Made by a program: the position numbers and the translations under genes | Assembly (NCBI GenBank): GCA_016342415.1 | Contig: JAEIOD010000008.1 | Span: forward strand, 62,001 to 126,000 | Length of the DNA stretch: 64,000 bases | Origin: Clostridiales bacterium | GTDB taxonomy: Bacteria > Bacillota > Clostridia > Peptostreptococcales > Acidaminobacteraceae | Direction: 5' to 3' | Notes under the pieces: model-generated | The model's database searches: none | Seen by the model: only the letters and a program-made list of their open reading frames with translations | What the model was told of the DNA's origin: nothing | Shown: piece after piece, positions 43,002 to 51,900 of the stretch | Layout: every line of letters begins with the position of its first letter | Numbering within the stretch: the stretch's first letter is position 1

Positions 43002-44090
43002 ATGAAAAGAATCGTTTTAGTTGAACCCTTTTTTTCAGGGTCCCATAAATCATGGGCTTTGGAGTTTAAAAACAACTCAAAACACCAGATTGAAATACTG
43101 AGTCTGCCAGGCAAGTTTTGGAAATGGCGCATGTATGGTAGTGCCCATACGTTAGCTGAAATGTATTTGAAACTGGATTATGAGCCCGATTATATTCTCG
43201 CAACCGATATGATCGATTTAAGTACTTTTGTTGCTTTAACAAGACATAAACTCAATCAGACTAAAATATTTTTATATTTCCATGAAAATCAACTGGAGTA
43301 TCCTTGGAAGGAAGACAGTAAAGATAAAAAATTCAAAAGAGATGTGCATTATGGATTTACAAACTACACCAGTGCACTTTCAGCAGATCAAGTCTTTTTT
43401 AATTCTACTTATAACATGACATCCTTTTACAAACATCTCAGACGTCTATTGGAAGTGATGCCAGACTGTCGTCATAAAACAGTTGATGACTTATTAAAAA
43501 AATCAAGTGTTTTACCAATTGGTATGCATTTAGATGCTCATGATATTGAAATAAAAAAGGCCTATCAAGGAGACGACCCATTAATACTGTGGAATCATAG
43601 ATGGGAATTTGATAAAAATCCAGATGACTTTTTTAATGCCCTCATTCAGTTAAAGAAGGAAGGTTTGAAGTTTAAACTTGCTTTATTAGGTGAAGTTTAT
43701 GAAAACGCACCTGACAGTCTTAAAACAGGGTTGGAAATTTTTAAAGACGATATTGTTGTAACAGGTTTTATGACAAGTCATGAGTACAGCAGTTGGCTAC
43801 AGGCAGCTGATATTTTACCTGTAACCAGCTATCATGATTTCTTTGGTATCAGTGTTATGGAAGCCATATATATGAATACCTATCCAATCCTACCCAATAG
43901 GCTGACTTATCCTGATCTATACAGTAAAGATAAACATCCTGAACTCTTTTATGAAACATATGAGGAATTTGTTTCAAAACTTAGAGAAGCGATTCTTAGT
44001 AACAACAGAAAAAGTTATCGAAGTCTATGTACTGATTATGATTGGAATCAACTCATCAAAACATACGATGAGATCTTTGAACCTTGTTAA
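43002..44090 (+). CDS. tRNA-queuosine alpha-mannosyltransferase-like glycosyltransferase (DUF3524)
   Basis: The 362-residue GT-B glycosyltransferase opens with VLVEPFFSGSHKSWALEF and continues with LPGKFWKWRMYGSAHTLAE, LATDMIDLSTFVALTR, LYFHENQLEYPW and NSTYNMTSFY. This is the DUF3524 signature shared with animal GTDC1/QTMAN, which adds mannose to queuosine in tRNA-Asp. The C-terminal half has a Rossmann fold with WNHRWEFDKNPDDF and DFFGISVMEAIYM, the donor-binding EX-E region. Bacterial members are poorly studied, so tRNA as substrate is inference. AGGAGG precedes the ATG. Confidence 0.85.
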   Translation: MKRIVLVEPFFSGSHKSWALEFKNNSKHQIEILSLPGKFWKWRMYGSAHTLAEMYLKLDYEPDYILATDMIDLSTFVALTRHKLNQTKIFLYFHENQLEYPWKEDSKDKKFKRDVHYGFTNYTSALSADQVFFNSTYNMTSFYKHLRRLLEVMPDCRHKTVDDLLKKSSVLPIGMHLDAHDIEIKKAYQGDDPLILWNHRWEFDKNPDDFFNALIQLKKEGLKFKLALLGEVYENAPDSLKTGLEIFKDDIVVTGFMTSHEYSSWLQAADILPVTSYHDFFGISVMEAIYMNTYPILPNRLTYPDLYSKDKHPELFYETYEEFVSKLREAILSNNRKSYRSLCTDYDWNQLIKTYDEIFEPC

Positions 44091-44108
44091 TCTACAGGGT
44101 TCTTTTTA
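44080..44108 (+). terminator. Terminator after mannosyltransferase-like gene
   Basis: GAACC and GGTTC pair around a 13-base loop and are followed by TTTTTAT. The stem is short, so the call is modest. Confidence 0.5.
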
Positions 44109-44157
44109 TAAAAACATGTCAGTGGTCTCTACACAGATAATGATATGTGTGGTTAAT

Positions 44158-45255
44158 TTATATAACCTGCTCTCTTAGAATCCAACCAAATTCATCCTTA
44201 TGCTTAACCAAAACACAGTCTTCAAACTTTTGAACTAAATCTACTTCATCACCATTCTTTAAGTTTAGAAAGTTATTCAAGTAATTTATTCTTAATGAAA
44301 TCTCACCATTTCTTTCTTCTAGAAGTGTGTTAAAAACTGTAAATTTCATTTGGCTTGTCTTATGTAAACAGACGCTCATCCTATCCCCTTTTTCAATAAC
44401 TTCGAAATCATAATCAGGATAGTTAATATATAATATTTCTTCCTTTTCAAAAGTATGTTCTTTTATTATTTTTATTTTGCTAAAATTGTTTTGCTGGATG
44501 GTATTGTATGTTTTACGCCCATTTTTCTTTTCAATAATAAATGCATTCATTTCACCCGTTTCATGAACGCCAATACCCCCATCAATAAAAATAAATTTCT
44601 TATTATAGTTTATGTACGGAATATTTGATAATTGATCTTTCCTTAGATTACATGTAGGCCAATGTCCAACAACAACATTTTTTTCGCTCGCCCTGCCATG
44701 TTCATTAAAGTTATCATATTTCAAATACTTTTTTTCATCCTCATTAATAGAGAACTCGTGATCATACCCACCATGAACAAATATATAATCATCTATGGAC
44801 GCCATTATAGGGAGATCTGATATAAACTTTATGTCCACTTTACGTTTGTTATGCAAAAAAATATATAAGTCGTCAATTTTGTCAAAATCAAGAAAATCTA
44901 CATTTAATTCTCGCATCATTGAATGGATGAGTGTCTCATAATACTCATTGTGTAGTAAATCCTCTATACTAGCAAATTTCTCACCACTCGACATGACTCT
45001 TTCAATGTTCATTTCATGGTTCCCTTTTAGTATTATAGTATTCTTTCTTGTAGAGAGTTTCTTTATTATTTCAAGAGTATTATAACTATCAACTCCTTTG
45101 TTGATGAAATCCCCTATTATCACTAGATAATCTTCATCTTTCAAATTTACTTTCTCCAACAAATTTTCCAAGACATTATAATGACCATGCACATCACTAA
45201 TTGCAACAACTCTATAATTATCTTTAATTTCAATATCTATCGCCTTTTGAACCAT
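44158..45255 (-). CDS. Metallophosphoesterase, PrpA-like serine/threonine phosphatase
   Basis: The 365-residue protein has the calcineurin-type motifs: AISDVHGHYNVLENL, IIGDFINKG, ILKGNHE, VVGHWPT and FVHGGYDH. These order and spacings fit the PrpA/PrpB or Ap4A-hydrolase branch. The last 120 residues form an extra beta-rich domain absent from minimal PrpA. The gene converges on the glycosyltransferase and stands alone upstream. Its substrate, phosphoprotein or diadenosine tetraphosphate, cannot be told. Confidence 0.87.
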   Translation of the reverse strand: MVQKAIDIEIKDNYRVVAISDVHGHYNVLENLLEKVNLKDEDYLVIIGDFINKGVDSYNTLEIIKKLSTRKNTIILKGNHEMNIERVMSSGEKFASIEDLLHNEYYETLIHSMMRELNVDFLDFDKIDDLYIFLHNKRKVDIKFISDLPIMASIDDYIFVHGGYDHEFSINEDEKKYLKYDNFNEHGRASEKNVVVGHWPTCNLRKDQLSNIPYINYNKKFIFIDGGIGVHETGEMNAFIIEKKNGRKTYNTIQQNNFSKIKIIKEHTFEKEEILYINYPDYDFEVIEKGDRMSVCLHKTSQMKFTVFNTLLEERNGEISLRINYLNNFLNLKNGDEVDLVQKFEDCVLVKHKDEFGWILREQVI

Positions 45256-45442
45256 AATTTTCTCCTTGTAAATTAATTACTCATAAAGTAAGTACATTTG
45301 AGATGCTGTGAACTTACCCCTTGCTCATGACAGGTTTGACCTGACTAAAAACAGTGACTTGGTTAGGAAGACGAATTTATCACCATCCTAAAACTTTGTA
45401 CCGAATGCCATCCGACTTAAATAATCGACCTTACAATACCAT

Positions 45443-45853
45443 CTAACATATTATATTGGTAAATGATAATGGTAGAAGTTCTTTAATATGAAGTTTTACC
45501 ATTTCTCCATCTTCATTATTTAGAATTACTTTGATATTTGGAGAATAATTTATAAGCATTTGTCTACAGTTACCGCAAGGTGGCACAAGTGAGTTATGTG
45601 CTTTATCGTGAGCAGCAACTATTGTATCAAATTCCCTTTCACCAGCTGATATTGCACTTCCTATAGTTATATATTCTGCACATGAGCCATGAATACCGTC
45701 GCAATTCACACCTTTATAAATTTTGCCGTTCTTACATCTTAATGCAGCCCCTACAGTGTGATTATAAATCCCATCATCAAAATTCCTTTCGAGAACGTCC
45801 AATGCAATTTCAATTAATTCTCTATCTTCATCAGTAATTTCATATAATTTCAT
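45443..45853 (-). CDS. Cytidine deaminase-family protein
   Basis: The 136-residue protein binds zinc through SCAEYITIG (Cys-Ala-Glu) and VPPCGNCRQML (PC-x2-C), the cytidine deaminase signature. VGAALRCKNGKIYKGVNCDG lies before it. Homotetrameric Cdd and blasticidin-S deaminase are both this size; the sequence does not separate them securely. It deaminates cytidine or related nucleosides. It stands alone with about 190 bases downstream and 450 bases upstream. Confidence 0.88.
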   Translation of the reverse strand: MKLYEITDEDRELIEIALDVLERNFDDGIYNHTVGAALRCKNGKIYKGVNCDGIHGSCAEYITIGSAISAGEREFDTIVAAHDKAHNSLVPPCGNCRQMLINYSPNIKVILNNEDGEMVKLHIKELLPLSFTNIIC

Positions 45854-46054
45854 ATCAAGTCTCCTTAAAAATTGTCTACAATATCAGATAAAATGCATAT
45901 TATCACAAACGTTTATGTCTGTTTATCTATAACAGTTTACCATATATTTCTGACTCATACTTACTACTTATCCATTTAATGAAAGTACTGAAAATGATTT
46001 TTGTGACTATATAAAAGCATCAGAGAATATTTTGGGATACGATCATAAAAATAT

Positions 46055-46090
46055 AGGATAATAAGTAAATTTACTTTTACTTATTATCCT
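46055..46090. repeat. Perfect 15-bp inverted repeat
   Basis: AGGATAATAAGTAAA (46055-46069) and its exact complement (46076-46090) flank a 6-base loop. No T-run follows in either direction. It could be a weak terminator, an mRNA-stability hairpin or a remnant of a small mobile element; nothing else supports a choice. Confidence 0.7.
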
Positions 46091-46259
46091 TTACTAGAAC
46101 TATAACTACATAGAAGATTTCAATTACAGGTACAAGCATATCCTGTTTATACACTCTACTTGTGTCAAGAGTAGCTCGCGGACGCTTTTAAAAAATGTTT
46201 CAGGTATTAAAAATATATAAAACACTTACAAAAAGATAAATTTATGTCTTATAAAGAGT

Positions 46260-46299
46260 AAAAGAGGAAGTTTCTAGATAAACTAAAACTTCCTCTTTT
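46260..46299 (-). terminator. Terminator after HesB-like gene
   Basis: AAAAGAGGAAGTTT and AAACTTCCTCTTTT form a 14-bp stem with a 12-base loop. It lies just after the stop codon on the minus strand and ends in A/T-rich sequence. Confidence 0.82.
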
Positions 46300-46305
46300 T
46301 AATTA

Positions 46306-46614
46306 CTAGCCACAGCTACCTGCACATGATGCACAGCCGACTTCTAATGCTGTTACTGGTTTTACCAAATATCCAGCTGATGTTAACTCAACAATCATAT
46401 CACCAACTTGGTCATAATTGTCTTTGGTCATTAAAAATGTCAATCCATGTTCTTCACTTTTTACATCGTTAACACCTTCTTTATCTAGTGTTAAACCAAA
46501 TGTAGGACCACTACAACCCATACCAGCTATATAAAGTCTAATACTGTCATACTCTTGATCTGCCATTACAATCTTGATAGCATCTAGTGTTTCTTTATTT
46601 GTTTGTATTTTCAT
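46306..46614 (-). CDS. HesB/IscA-like protein (Cys form of the HesB-like selenoprotein family)
   Basis: The 102-residue protein has the IscA/HesB fold with IAGMGCSGPTFGLTLD in the middle and ALEVGCASCAGSCG at the end. This C-terminus and the GCSGP motif match the HesB-like family in which several bacteria carry selenocysteine; here the position is an ordinary Cys. The ATG at 46614 follows AGGAGG. IscA-like proteins bind iron or Fe-S clusters, but this subgroup lacks a defined function. It stands alone with its own terminator. Confidence 0.85.
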   Translation of the reverse strand: MKIQTNKETLDAIKIVMADQEYDSIRLYIAGMGCSGPTFGLTLDKEGVNDVKSEEHGLTFLMTKDNYDQVGDMIVELTSAGYLVKPVTALEVGCASCAGSCG

Positions 46615-46997
46615 AAGTTCCTCCTTTTGATTCATCATAACAAAATATCATTATGATGAGAAATGGAGTTTTCTTATATGTAATCCGTCAACTATGCCTT
46701 TTTTTTATAGAAGCTTAATGACTAAATCATATTTTCCCCATAAATAAATTAGAATTTAAAAGTTTCAAAAAAACTCGAACACTTGATTTTATAGTTCATG
46801 AATGTTCATAATGTCAGTTTCAAAACAGTCTCTACATGTATTGTAACTAGATCGAAGACTTTTCCATTATAGAAGAATCATAAAAGATAATACCGATTTC
46901 CAGATTTCATTTGTAGGAAAAATTCAAGAATCGTTATTTCACCTTATCGTTTATCAACTTGTACCTATTAGGATACAATAACAAATGAGTATGTTGA
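46615..46997. other. Gene-free stretch
   Basis: No supported coding frame, RNA or repeat is seen. It contains the promoter region of the HesB-like gene and AT-rich sequence downstream of the CPBP remnant. Confidence 0.55.
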
Positions 46998-47186
46998 CTA
47001 AAAGAAAATTGGCATCAATACAACCTGCATAAATACATGTGCAGTTGCATGAGCAACTATAGAATAACTTAGCCCTCTCTTACAATACAGATAACCAATT
47101 CCATTTAAAACCATGCATCTGAGTATGATTGGAAATGGATTACCTATTGTCTGAAACGTAACGGGAAGGTGCAAAGCTGCAAACAT
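46998..47186 (-). pseudogene. Remnant of a CPBP-family membrane protease gene
   Basis: The 62-residue frame begins MFAALHLP and ends with GYLYCKRGLSYSIVAHATAH, the last two conserved histidine motifs of CPBP (Abi) intramembrane proteases. The EExxR motif and preceding helices that should lie upstream are absent, and a stop occurs two codons before the ATG. It therefore looks like a decayed C-terminal fragment, although a GAGG site precedes the ATG. Confidence 0.65.
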
Positions 47187-47223
47187 ATATTACCTCTTTC
47201 ATTGTGTTTCTAATTCGCTGATT

Positions 47224-47742
47224 CTAAAATGTTTTGTGCTTCAAAATGCGCTTAGGTATCAAGTCATTTAAACTCATGATTTTACTACCTTTACTTTCAT
47301 AATAACGCAGCATTTCGTCAATTTTCTTTTTATCATAACTGGTAACGCAATCTGCTAGGACATTAACGCCATAATTTACTTTGCGTAAGTTGTAACAGGT
47401 TGATTTAACACATGCAACAGCATCTGCTCCTGTTATGTAGAAATCACTTATGTCATTTTTACTAATAAAGCTTTTAAATTCTTCACAGCTTAATGCGTTT
47501 CCCTTGTATTTTGCGAAAATATTTTTTGATACTATTTTCAAGTCTGACACTAATTCAGACCCATATGTATTGGGTTTAAGAGTCCTCGTGCCGGCTGACA
47601 AATTTTCATGTCTTATATAAACAACATGAATGTTTTCATTGACTGCCCAATCAATAGCCTTATTGATATTGCCAATAATATCCTTGTAATTCTTTGTTAT
47701 GTCATTTTGAATATCGATTATTACTAAAGCTTTTTTCTGCAT
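47224..47742 (-). CDS. Cysteine hydrolase, isochorismatase family
   Basis: The 172-residue protein starts KKALVIIDIQNDI with the catalytic Asp. A Lys lies near residue 95 (FAKYKGNALS), and the nucleophile is Cys in ITGADAVACVKSTCYN, the pattern GxxxxxCVxxT of the family. Members hydrolyse nicotinamide, isochorismate or N-carbamoyl compounds; the substrate is undetermined. The start has an AGGAGG site. The neighbours are the CPBP remnant and a WYL regulator. Confidence 0.88.
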   Translation of the reverse strand: MQKKALVIIDIQNDITKNYKDIIGNINKAIDWAVNENIHVVYIRHENLSAGTRTLKPNTYGSELVSDLKIVSKNIFAKYKGNALSCEEFKSFISKNDISDFYITGADAVACVKSTCYNLRKVNYGVNVLADCVTSYDKKKIDEMLRYYESKGSKIMSLNDLIPKRILKHKTF

Positions 47743-47903
47743 AGTGTTTCCTCCTAATAGGTATATTGATTTGTTAGCTTTGTATTATACCTTTATAACC
47801 GTTTGGTAACTCAGTCTAAATACCTAATATATAATTTAATGATCATCCACCTTTCTTATCGATTTGACTATTATATCAACATATTTATTCTACCAATAAA
47901 AAG

Positions 47904-47922
47904 AGGACATCTAGTATGTCCT
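47904..47922 (-). terminator. Terminator after WYL regulator
   Basis: AGGACAT and ATGTCCT pair around CTAGT, and on the minus strand CTTTTTATTGG follows. It overlaps the stop codon region. Confidence 0.78.
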
Positions 47923-48832
47923 AATTATAAATTTTATTCATTTTTTCTATCTCTTTTTTTACATTTTCCTTTAGAATTTCCGGTTCAATAACTTTTACAT
48001 CATCTCCAAATGAGAGAATCACAGGAATTAGCCACGAATCTAATTCTAAGTATGTAACTACAGTTACATTTTTTTCTGTAATCTCAGTTACTTCATCATC
48101 ATTAAAAATATCAACTACTCGATAATAAACTTCTTTATTAAATCTGAGCACTTTTTTTACACCATCTCTCATTGTAGAGTCATCCCTCTTAATAGACTTA
48201 TAATCTCTTAAATCAAAATGTCGGTTTGTAATTTCCATAGTTGAAACTCTATTCACTTTAAATGTTCTTACATCTTTTTTTTCTAGACAATATGACAACA
48301 AATACCATCGACCATGGCGCAAAACCAACTCATACGGTTCAATCTCTCTTAAAAGGCACTCCCCATTACTATTGTAATACTCAATACTCAATATTCGAGA
48401 TTGTTCAATTGCATCAGAAATCAGATTTATCTTTTCGTGAAGTTTTTCATCCTTATTCCATGGAGTAATATCCACTTTCACTTTCGAAAATTCAGTGCTT
48501 GCAGAAGTGATTACTGCAGATTCAAGCTTCTCTAACAGACTTTCTAATGACTTATTACTGTATACACTATTTAAACTGTCAAGCATAGATTTAAATAGAT
48601 TAACTTCTTTTGGAGACAGCAATTTAGTATCATATTTGTATGAATCGAGTATGCCATAACCGCCCTTCATACCCTTCATCGAAAAAACAGGAATACCTGC
48701 CATATTTAAGGTTTCCATATCCCTTTGAATTGTTTTAACTGACACTTCATGCTTCTCTGCTAAATATTTGGCTGATACCAACTCTTTATTTAGCATTATA
48801 TTTATAATCGATAACAATCTATAAATCTTCAT
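47921..48832 (-). CDS. WYL-domain transcriptional regulator (YafY-like)
   Basis: The 303-residue protein has an N-terminal DeoR-type helix-turn-helix (YLAEKHEVSVKTIQRDMETL) and a WYL domain in the middle (LVLRHGRWYLLSYCLEKKDVR). The C-terminal extension is the WCX type. The ATG at 48832 is preceded by AAAGGAG; the upstream ATG at 48847 is not. Members sense ligands such as nucleic acid or metabolites; the target here is unknown. It is transcribed toward the cysteine hydrolase. Confidence 0.9.
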   Translation of the reverse strand: MKIYRLLSIINIMLNKELVSAKYLAEKHEVSVKTIQRDMETLNMAGIPVFSMKGMKGGYGILDSYKYDTKLLSPKEVNLFKSMLDSLNSVYSNKSLESLLEKLESAVITSASTEFSKVKVDITPWNKDEKLHEKINLISDAIEQSRILSIEYYNSNGECLLREIEPYELVLRHGRWYLLSYCLEKKDVRTFKVNRVSTMEITNRHFDLRDYKSIKRDDSTMRDGVKKVLRFNKEVYYRVVDIFNDDEVTEITEKNVTVVTYLELDSWLIPVILSFGDDVKVIEPEILKENVKKEIEKMNKIYN

Positions 48833-49040
48833 AAGCTCTCCTTTCAATGCGAAAAGACCAAAAGAGGTTCAGGCATCGACTACATCAACAACTTTCTTAC
48901 GGTCTTCTTATTACAGCATATCAAAATTAACCATATAAATCCATTATTACAAGGGTGATAGGAACTTAGATGTGAACATGACATATCCCGGATAGGTTAG
49001 GTTTGCTGTCTACTTTCAAATCTTGATCAAAATAAAAGAA

Positions 49041-49060
49041 AAACCACTAAAAAGTGGTTT
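49041..49060 (-). terminator. Terminator after trmO
   Basis: AAACCACT and AGTGGTTT pair with a 4-base loop, and the minus strand continues TTCTTTTATTTT. It lies just after the TrmO stop. Confidence 0.82.
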
Positions 49061-49064
49061 CCGA

Positions 49065-49541
49065 CTACGCGTTTTCAAATTCTGATTCCCAGTCGAACTG
49101 TCCTGAGTCTTCATAACATTTTGGCCAGTGTTGACACCATTTCGGCACCTGAGCCTTTTCTAACTTATCGGTACACATATGATATGGTTTGATATCAATT
49201 ATTGGTGTGTCTACATATGCATCGATATAAGGCACATACACCTTATTCTCATCAATAAACATAACTTCTACAACTGATAGACAAATTGGATTGGGTCTAA
49301 TGGGAGATCTTGTAGCAAACATGCCCAGTTGATCTGGCCCTTTCTTATAAGGTTTTTTAGATACCGTATAACTCCTGTAAGTCTCATCATCAAATTCTGT
49401 TGCCCACCATAAAACATTTAGATGGCTGAACCCTTCAATATTCAATAAGGCTTTCTGATACTCTTTATCTATTTCAATAAAGAATCCTTTTTCATCTTGC
49501 TTCACACTACCCAATGTTTTTACTTCATATTTTTTTGTCAT
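49065..49541 (-). CDS. trmO: tRNA (N6-threonylcarbamoyladenosine37-N6)-methyltransferase-type protein
   Basis: TrmO (YaeB/TsaA fold) uses SAM to methylate t6A37 in certain tRNAs. The 158-residue protein has GFSHLNVLWWATEFDD, the signature GMFATRSPIRPNPICLS, and a C-terminal YIDAYVDTPIIDIKPY with the conserved Asp. It is shorter than Escherichia coli TrmO, which has an extra C-terminal domain, and matches the short archaeal and clostridial forms, whose substrate may differ. AGGGCAG-like bases precede the ATG. Confidence 0.83.
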   Translation of the reverse strand: MTKKYEVKTLGSVKQDEKGFFIEIDKEYQKALLNIEGFSHLNVLWWATEFDDETYRSYTVSKKPYKKGPDQLGMFATRSPIRPNPICLSVVEVMFIDENKVYVPYIDAYVDTPIIDIKPYHMCTDKLEKAQVPKWCQHWPKCYEDSGQFDWESEFENA

Positions 49542-49633
49542 TATACTGCCCTCCTATACATATAGTATCTCATGTATAGACGTTTCTCTCTTGATGATTC
49601 CTGGCAAGAAACCATAGAATATTTCTTGTTTCA

Positions 49634-50431
49634 TCAAATGATTTGACGATTGTTGCTAAGTGGCAGTAGTATATAATAACTCAACTCAGTTTTTTTATCT
49701 ATTAGAAAGTACTTTTTTTTAGTATCAAGAGCCTTTAGTCCAGACCTTGGTAACCATATTTCTGTTATATAACGAGACAGATGATTAAGTTCAGCACTCT
49801 TAAAGACTGGACCAAACTTCGCATAGTGTCCATCTCGTATATGTATTTCAAAATAATCATTTTCAACTTCCGAGCCATAACAGGTCACTACCTGTTTATC
49901 AAAAGGTGATCGGATCATATATACCAAGTCACTATTTAGACGTTCACTATATAAAATCAAAGTGTTCTGTTCAAAGGTGTCTTCCAATATGGAAAATCCA
50001 TAGATGACTACATTCTTTAACTCAATCGGTTGGGGTTCAATAATGCCATAATGATCAATGAAAGACAAATAGTCTATAGAAATGGGTTCAGTCATATTAG
50101 AGATACTGTTTTCAGAAGTTTTATAAGCCATTGGTGTGATACCATGTACTCTTTTAAATGCTCTTGAAAAAGTCTCATGGCTGTTAAACCCATATTCCAA
50201 AGCGACTGATAACACACTCCTTTCTGATGTGGTTAAAAGTTTTGTCGCTTCACAGACTTTACGTCTGATTACATAATCTTTTGGACTGAAAAGAGTTTTT
50301 GAACCAAATAATCTTATAAAATGATACAGTGAAAACCGACTGACCTCAGATAGTTCTTTGACTGTAATATCTTCTTTCAGATGTGCTTCTATATATTCAA
50401 TTGAATGATAAAGTAACGATAGATTATCCAT
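49634..50431 (-). CDS. AraC-family regulator with effector-binding half
   Basis: The 265-residue protein has two helix-turn-helix units at the N-terminus: VKELSEVSRFSLYHFIRLFG and LSVALEYGFNSHETFSRAFK, as in SoxS/Rob-type AraC proteins. The C-terminal part is Rob-like and probably folds as a GyrI-like ligand domain. Its start overlaps the previous gene by eight bases. The effector is not known. Confidence 0.88.
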   Translation of the reverse strand: MDNLSLLYHSIEYIEAHLKEDITVKELSEVSRFSLYHFIRLFGSKTLFSPKDYVIRRKVCEATKLLTTSERSVLSVALEYGFNSHETFSRAFKRVHGITPMAYKTSENSISNMTEPISIDYLSFIDHYGIIEPQPIELKNVVIYGFSILEDTFEQNTLILYSERLNSDLVYMIRSPFDKQVVTCYGSEVENDYFEIHIRDGHYAKFGPVFKSAELNHLSRYITEIWLPRSGLKALDTKKKYFLIDKKTELSYYILLPLSNNRQII

Positions 50432-50948
50432 AACTGCTATCCTTATGATTTAGCGGTATGAATATCTCTACCAAAGATTCTTCTATACGGTGCATGCCTT
50501 TAAATCTCTTATCATATTTTTCAAAGAAAAAACTTGTATCCACTGAAACTTCAGTATTTTCTTTTAAAATTTCATCTATAAATACTTGTTGATCACTAAC
50601 AATTTCCTGACCGCTCAGTATCAATACCATATACTTCCTTTTTGGAATTACTTTAGAAACCAAGTGGACGGGTTGTTGGTTTAAACTACTCACTTCAACG
50701 CCAACCATAATGCCGTACTCTCCTGTATCTTCAAAGGATTCATCCATCACATGGCATTCATATGATTCGTCAGCACTCACTCGATGTAAAATCATATCTG
50801 AATGTTTGGATAAATACGTTGAATAACGTTGCCACAGTTTACCAATGGCATTGTCTACCGACCACGATCCACCCACGCTAAAGGGATCACCATAAAAATT
50901 CATGCCTATAATCAATTTTTCTTCTACTGTTTCAAATCGCCACTCCAT
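50424..50948 (-). CDS. GyrI-like/AraC effector-binding domain protein
   Basis: This 174-residue protein resembles the GyrI-like small-molecule-binding fold, with MEWRFETVEEKLIIGM at the start and VDNAIGKLWQRYS, but no DNA-binding domain. The ATG at 50948 follows GAGGAGG; the earlier ATG at 50984 does not. It overlaps the downstream AraC gene, so the two are coupled and may bind the same type of amphipathic ligand. The exact role is unknown. Confidence 0.7.
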   Translation of the reverse strand: MEWRFETVEEKLIIGMNFYGDPFSVGGSWSVDNAIGKLWQRYSTYLSKHSDMILHRVSADESYECHVMDESFEDTGEYGIMVGVEVSSLNQQPVHLVSKVIPKRKYMVLILSGQEIVSDQQVFIDEILKENTEVSVDTSFFFEKYDKRFKGMHRIEESLVEIFIPLNHKDSSYG

Positions 50949-51023
50949 ATGTGCCTCCTCAATATTATTTTTATCGTAATACACATATTTGGTAAAGTCA
51001 ATTATAGTGATCTCACAAAAAAA

Positions 51024-51046
51024 GAAATGACTTCATCAGTCATTTC
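51024..51046 (-). terminator. Terminator of the polyamine operon
   Basis: GAAATGACT and AGTCATTTC pair around TCATC. On the minus strand TTTTTTTGTG follows. It lies just after the last speE. Confidence 0.9.
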
Positions 51047-51050
51047 CAGC

Positions 51051-51899
51051 TTATACTTCATCCAACATATCTTGTACAAAGGTCGGCAATAAAAAACTTC
51101 CCTTATGTATATTCGTGTTGTAATATTTCGTTTTTAAACCGAACTCTTTCCAGGCATCAAAACCGGCGTTATCTATTGGATGATACTTTTTAGATGCAAA
51201 TCCAAATAACCAATGCCCTGAAGGATAAGTCGGCATATGGAATTGATATACCATTGATATTGGAAACAGTTTTTTAATCTTTGCATGAGAACGTTTCATT
51301 TCCTTTGCTTCTTTATCATAATAGGGACTTTCATGTTGATTCACAAGAATCCCATCTTCAGTCAAAGCTTGATAACAGTTGTCATAAAACGCTTTTGAAA
51401 ACAAACCTTCACCTGGTCCCATAGAATCCGTAGAATCTACTAAAATAAGATCGTAAGTATTATCAAGACCTGATACAAATGATAACCCATCATCGTAATA
51501 GATCTTTACTCTAGGATCAATTAACTTAGAGGCAGTCTGAGGTAAATACTGTTGAGATAACTTAACGACCTGTTCATCTATTTCAACCATATCTATGACT
51601 TCAACTGATGAATATCTTGTTAACTCTCTGACCGTACCACCATCTCCTCCGCCGATAACCAAGACCTTTTTAATCAAAGGATTGGTTGCCATCGGAACGT
51701 GCACCATCATATCGTGATAGATAAATTCATCTTTTTCGTTAACCATCATGTAACCGTCTAAAGTCAGAAACTTTCCAAACTCATATGAATCGAAAAAGTC
51801 AATACTTTGATACTTGCTTTTACCATGGTATAAGTGTTCTTTTATTTTTATGGAGAAATGAACATTTTCAGTATGTTTATCAGTAAACCACAGTTCCAT
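51051..51899 (-). CDS. Second aminopropyltransferase (SpeE paralogue)
   Basis: The 282-residue enzyme has the SpeE fold, with VLVIGGGDGGTVREL for the decarboxylated-SAM site, MVEIDEQVV, and YQFHMPTYPSGHWLFGFASK. The amine-site loop reads DSTDSMGPGEGLF, where the first SpeE of the operon has DSTDPIGPGEGLF. It may thus use another amine, such as agmatine, spermidine or a longer product, or be a less specific copy. It is the last gene of the operon, following speA by two bases. Confidence 0.85.
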   Translation of the reverse strand: MELWFTDKHTENVHFSIKIKEHLYHGKSKYQSIDFFDSYEFGKFLTLDGYMMVNEKDEFIYHDMMVHVPMATNPLIKKVLVIGGGDGGTVRELTRYSSVEVIDMVEIDEQVVKLSQQYLPQTASKLIDPRVKIYYDDGLSFVSGLDNTYDLILVDSTDSMGPGEGLFSKAFYDNCYQALTEDGILVNQHESPYYDKEAKEMKRSHAKIKKLFPISMVYQFHMPTYPSGHWLFGFASKKYHPIDNAGFDAWKEFGLKTKYYNTNIHKGSFLLPTFVQDMLDEV

Positions 51900-51900
51900 G

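Larger units (their letters stand above)
45854..46305. other. Gene-free stretch
   Basis: No coding frame with a ribosome site is seen on either strand. The stretch holds the upstream region of the cytidine deaminase, a long inverted repeat at 46055-46090 and the terminator of the HesB-like gene at 46260-46299. The rest shows nothing recognisable. Confidence 0.6.

Noticed and set aside
46998-47186. Intact small CPBP-like protein
   Set aside because: Only the last two conserved motifs are present; the EExxR active-site motif and earlier helices are missing, so it was called a remnant.
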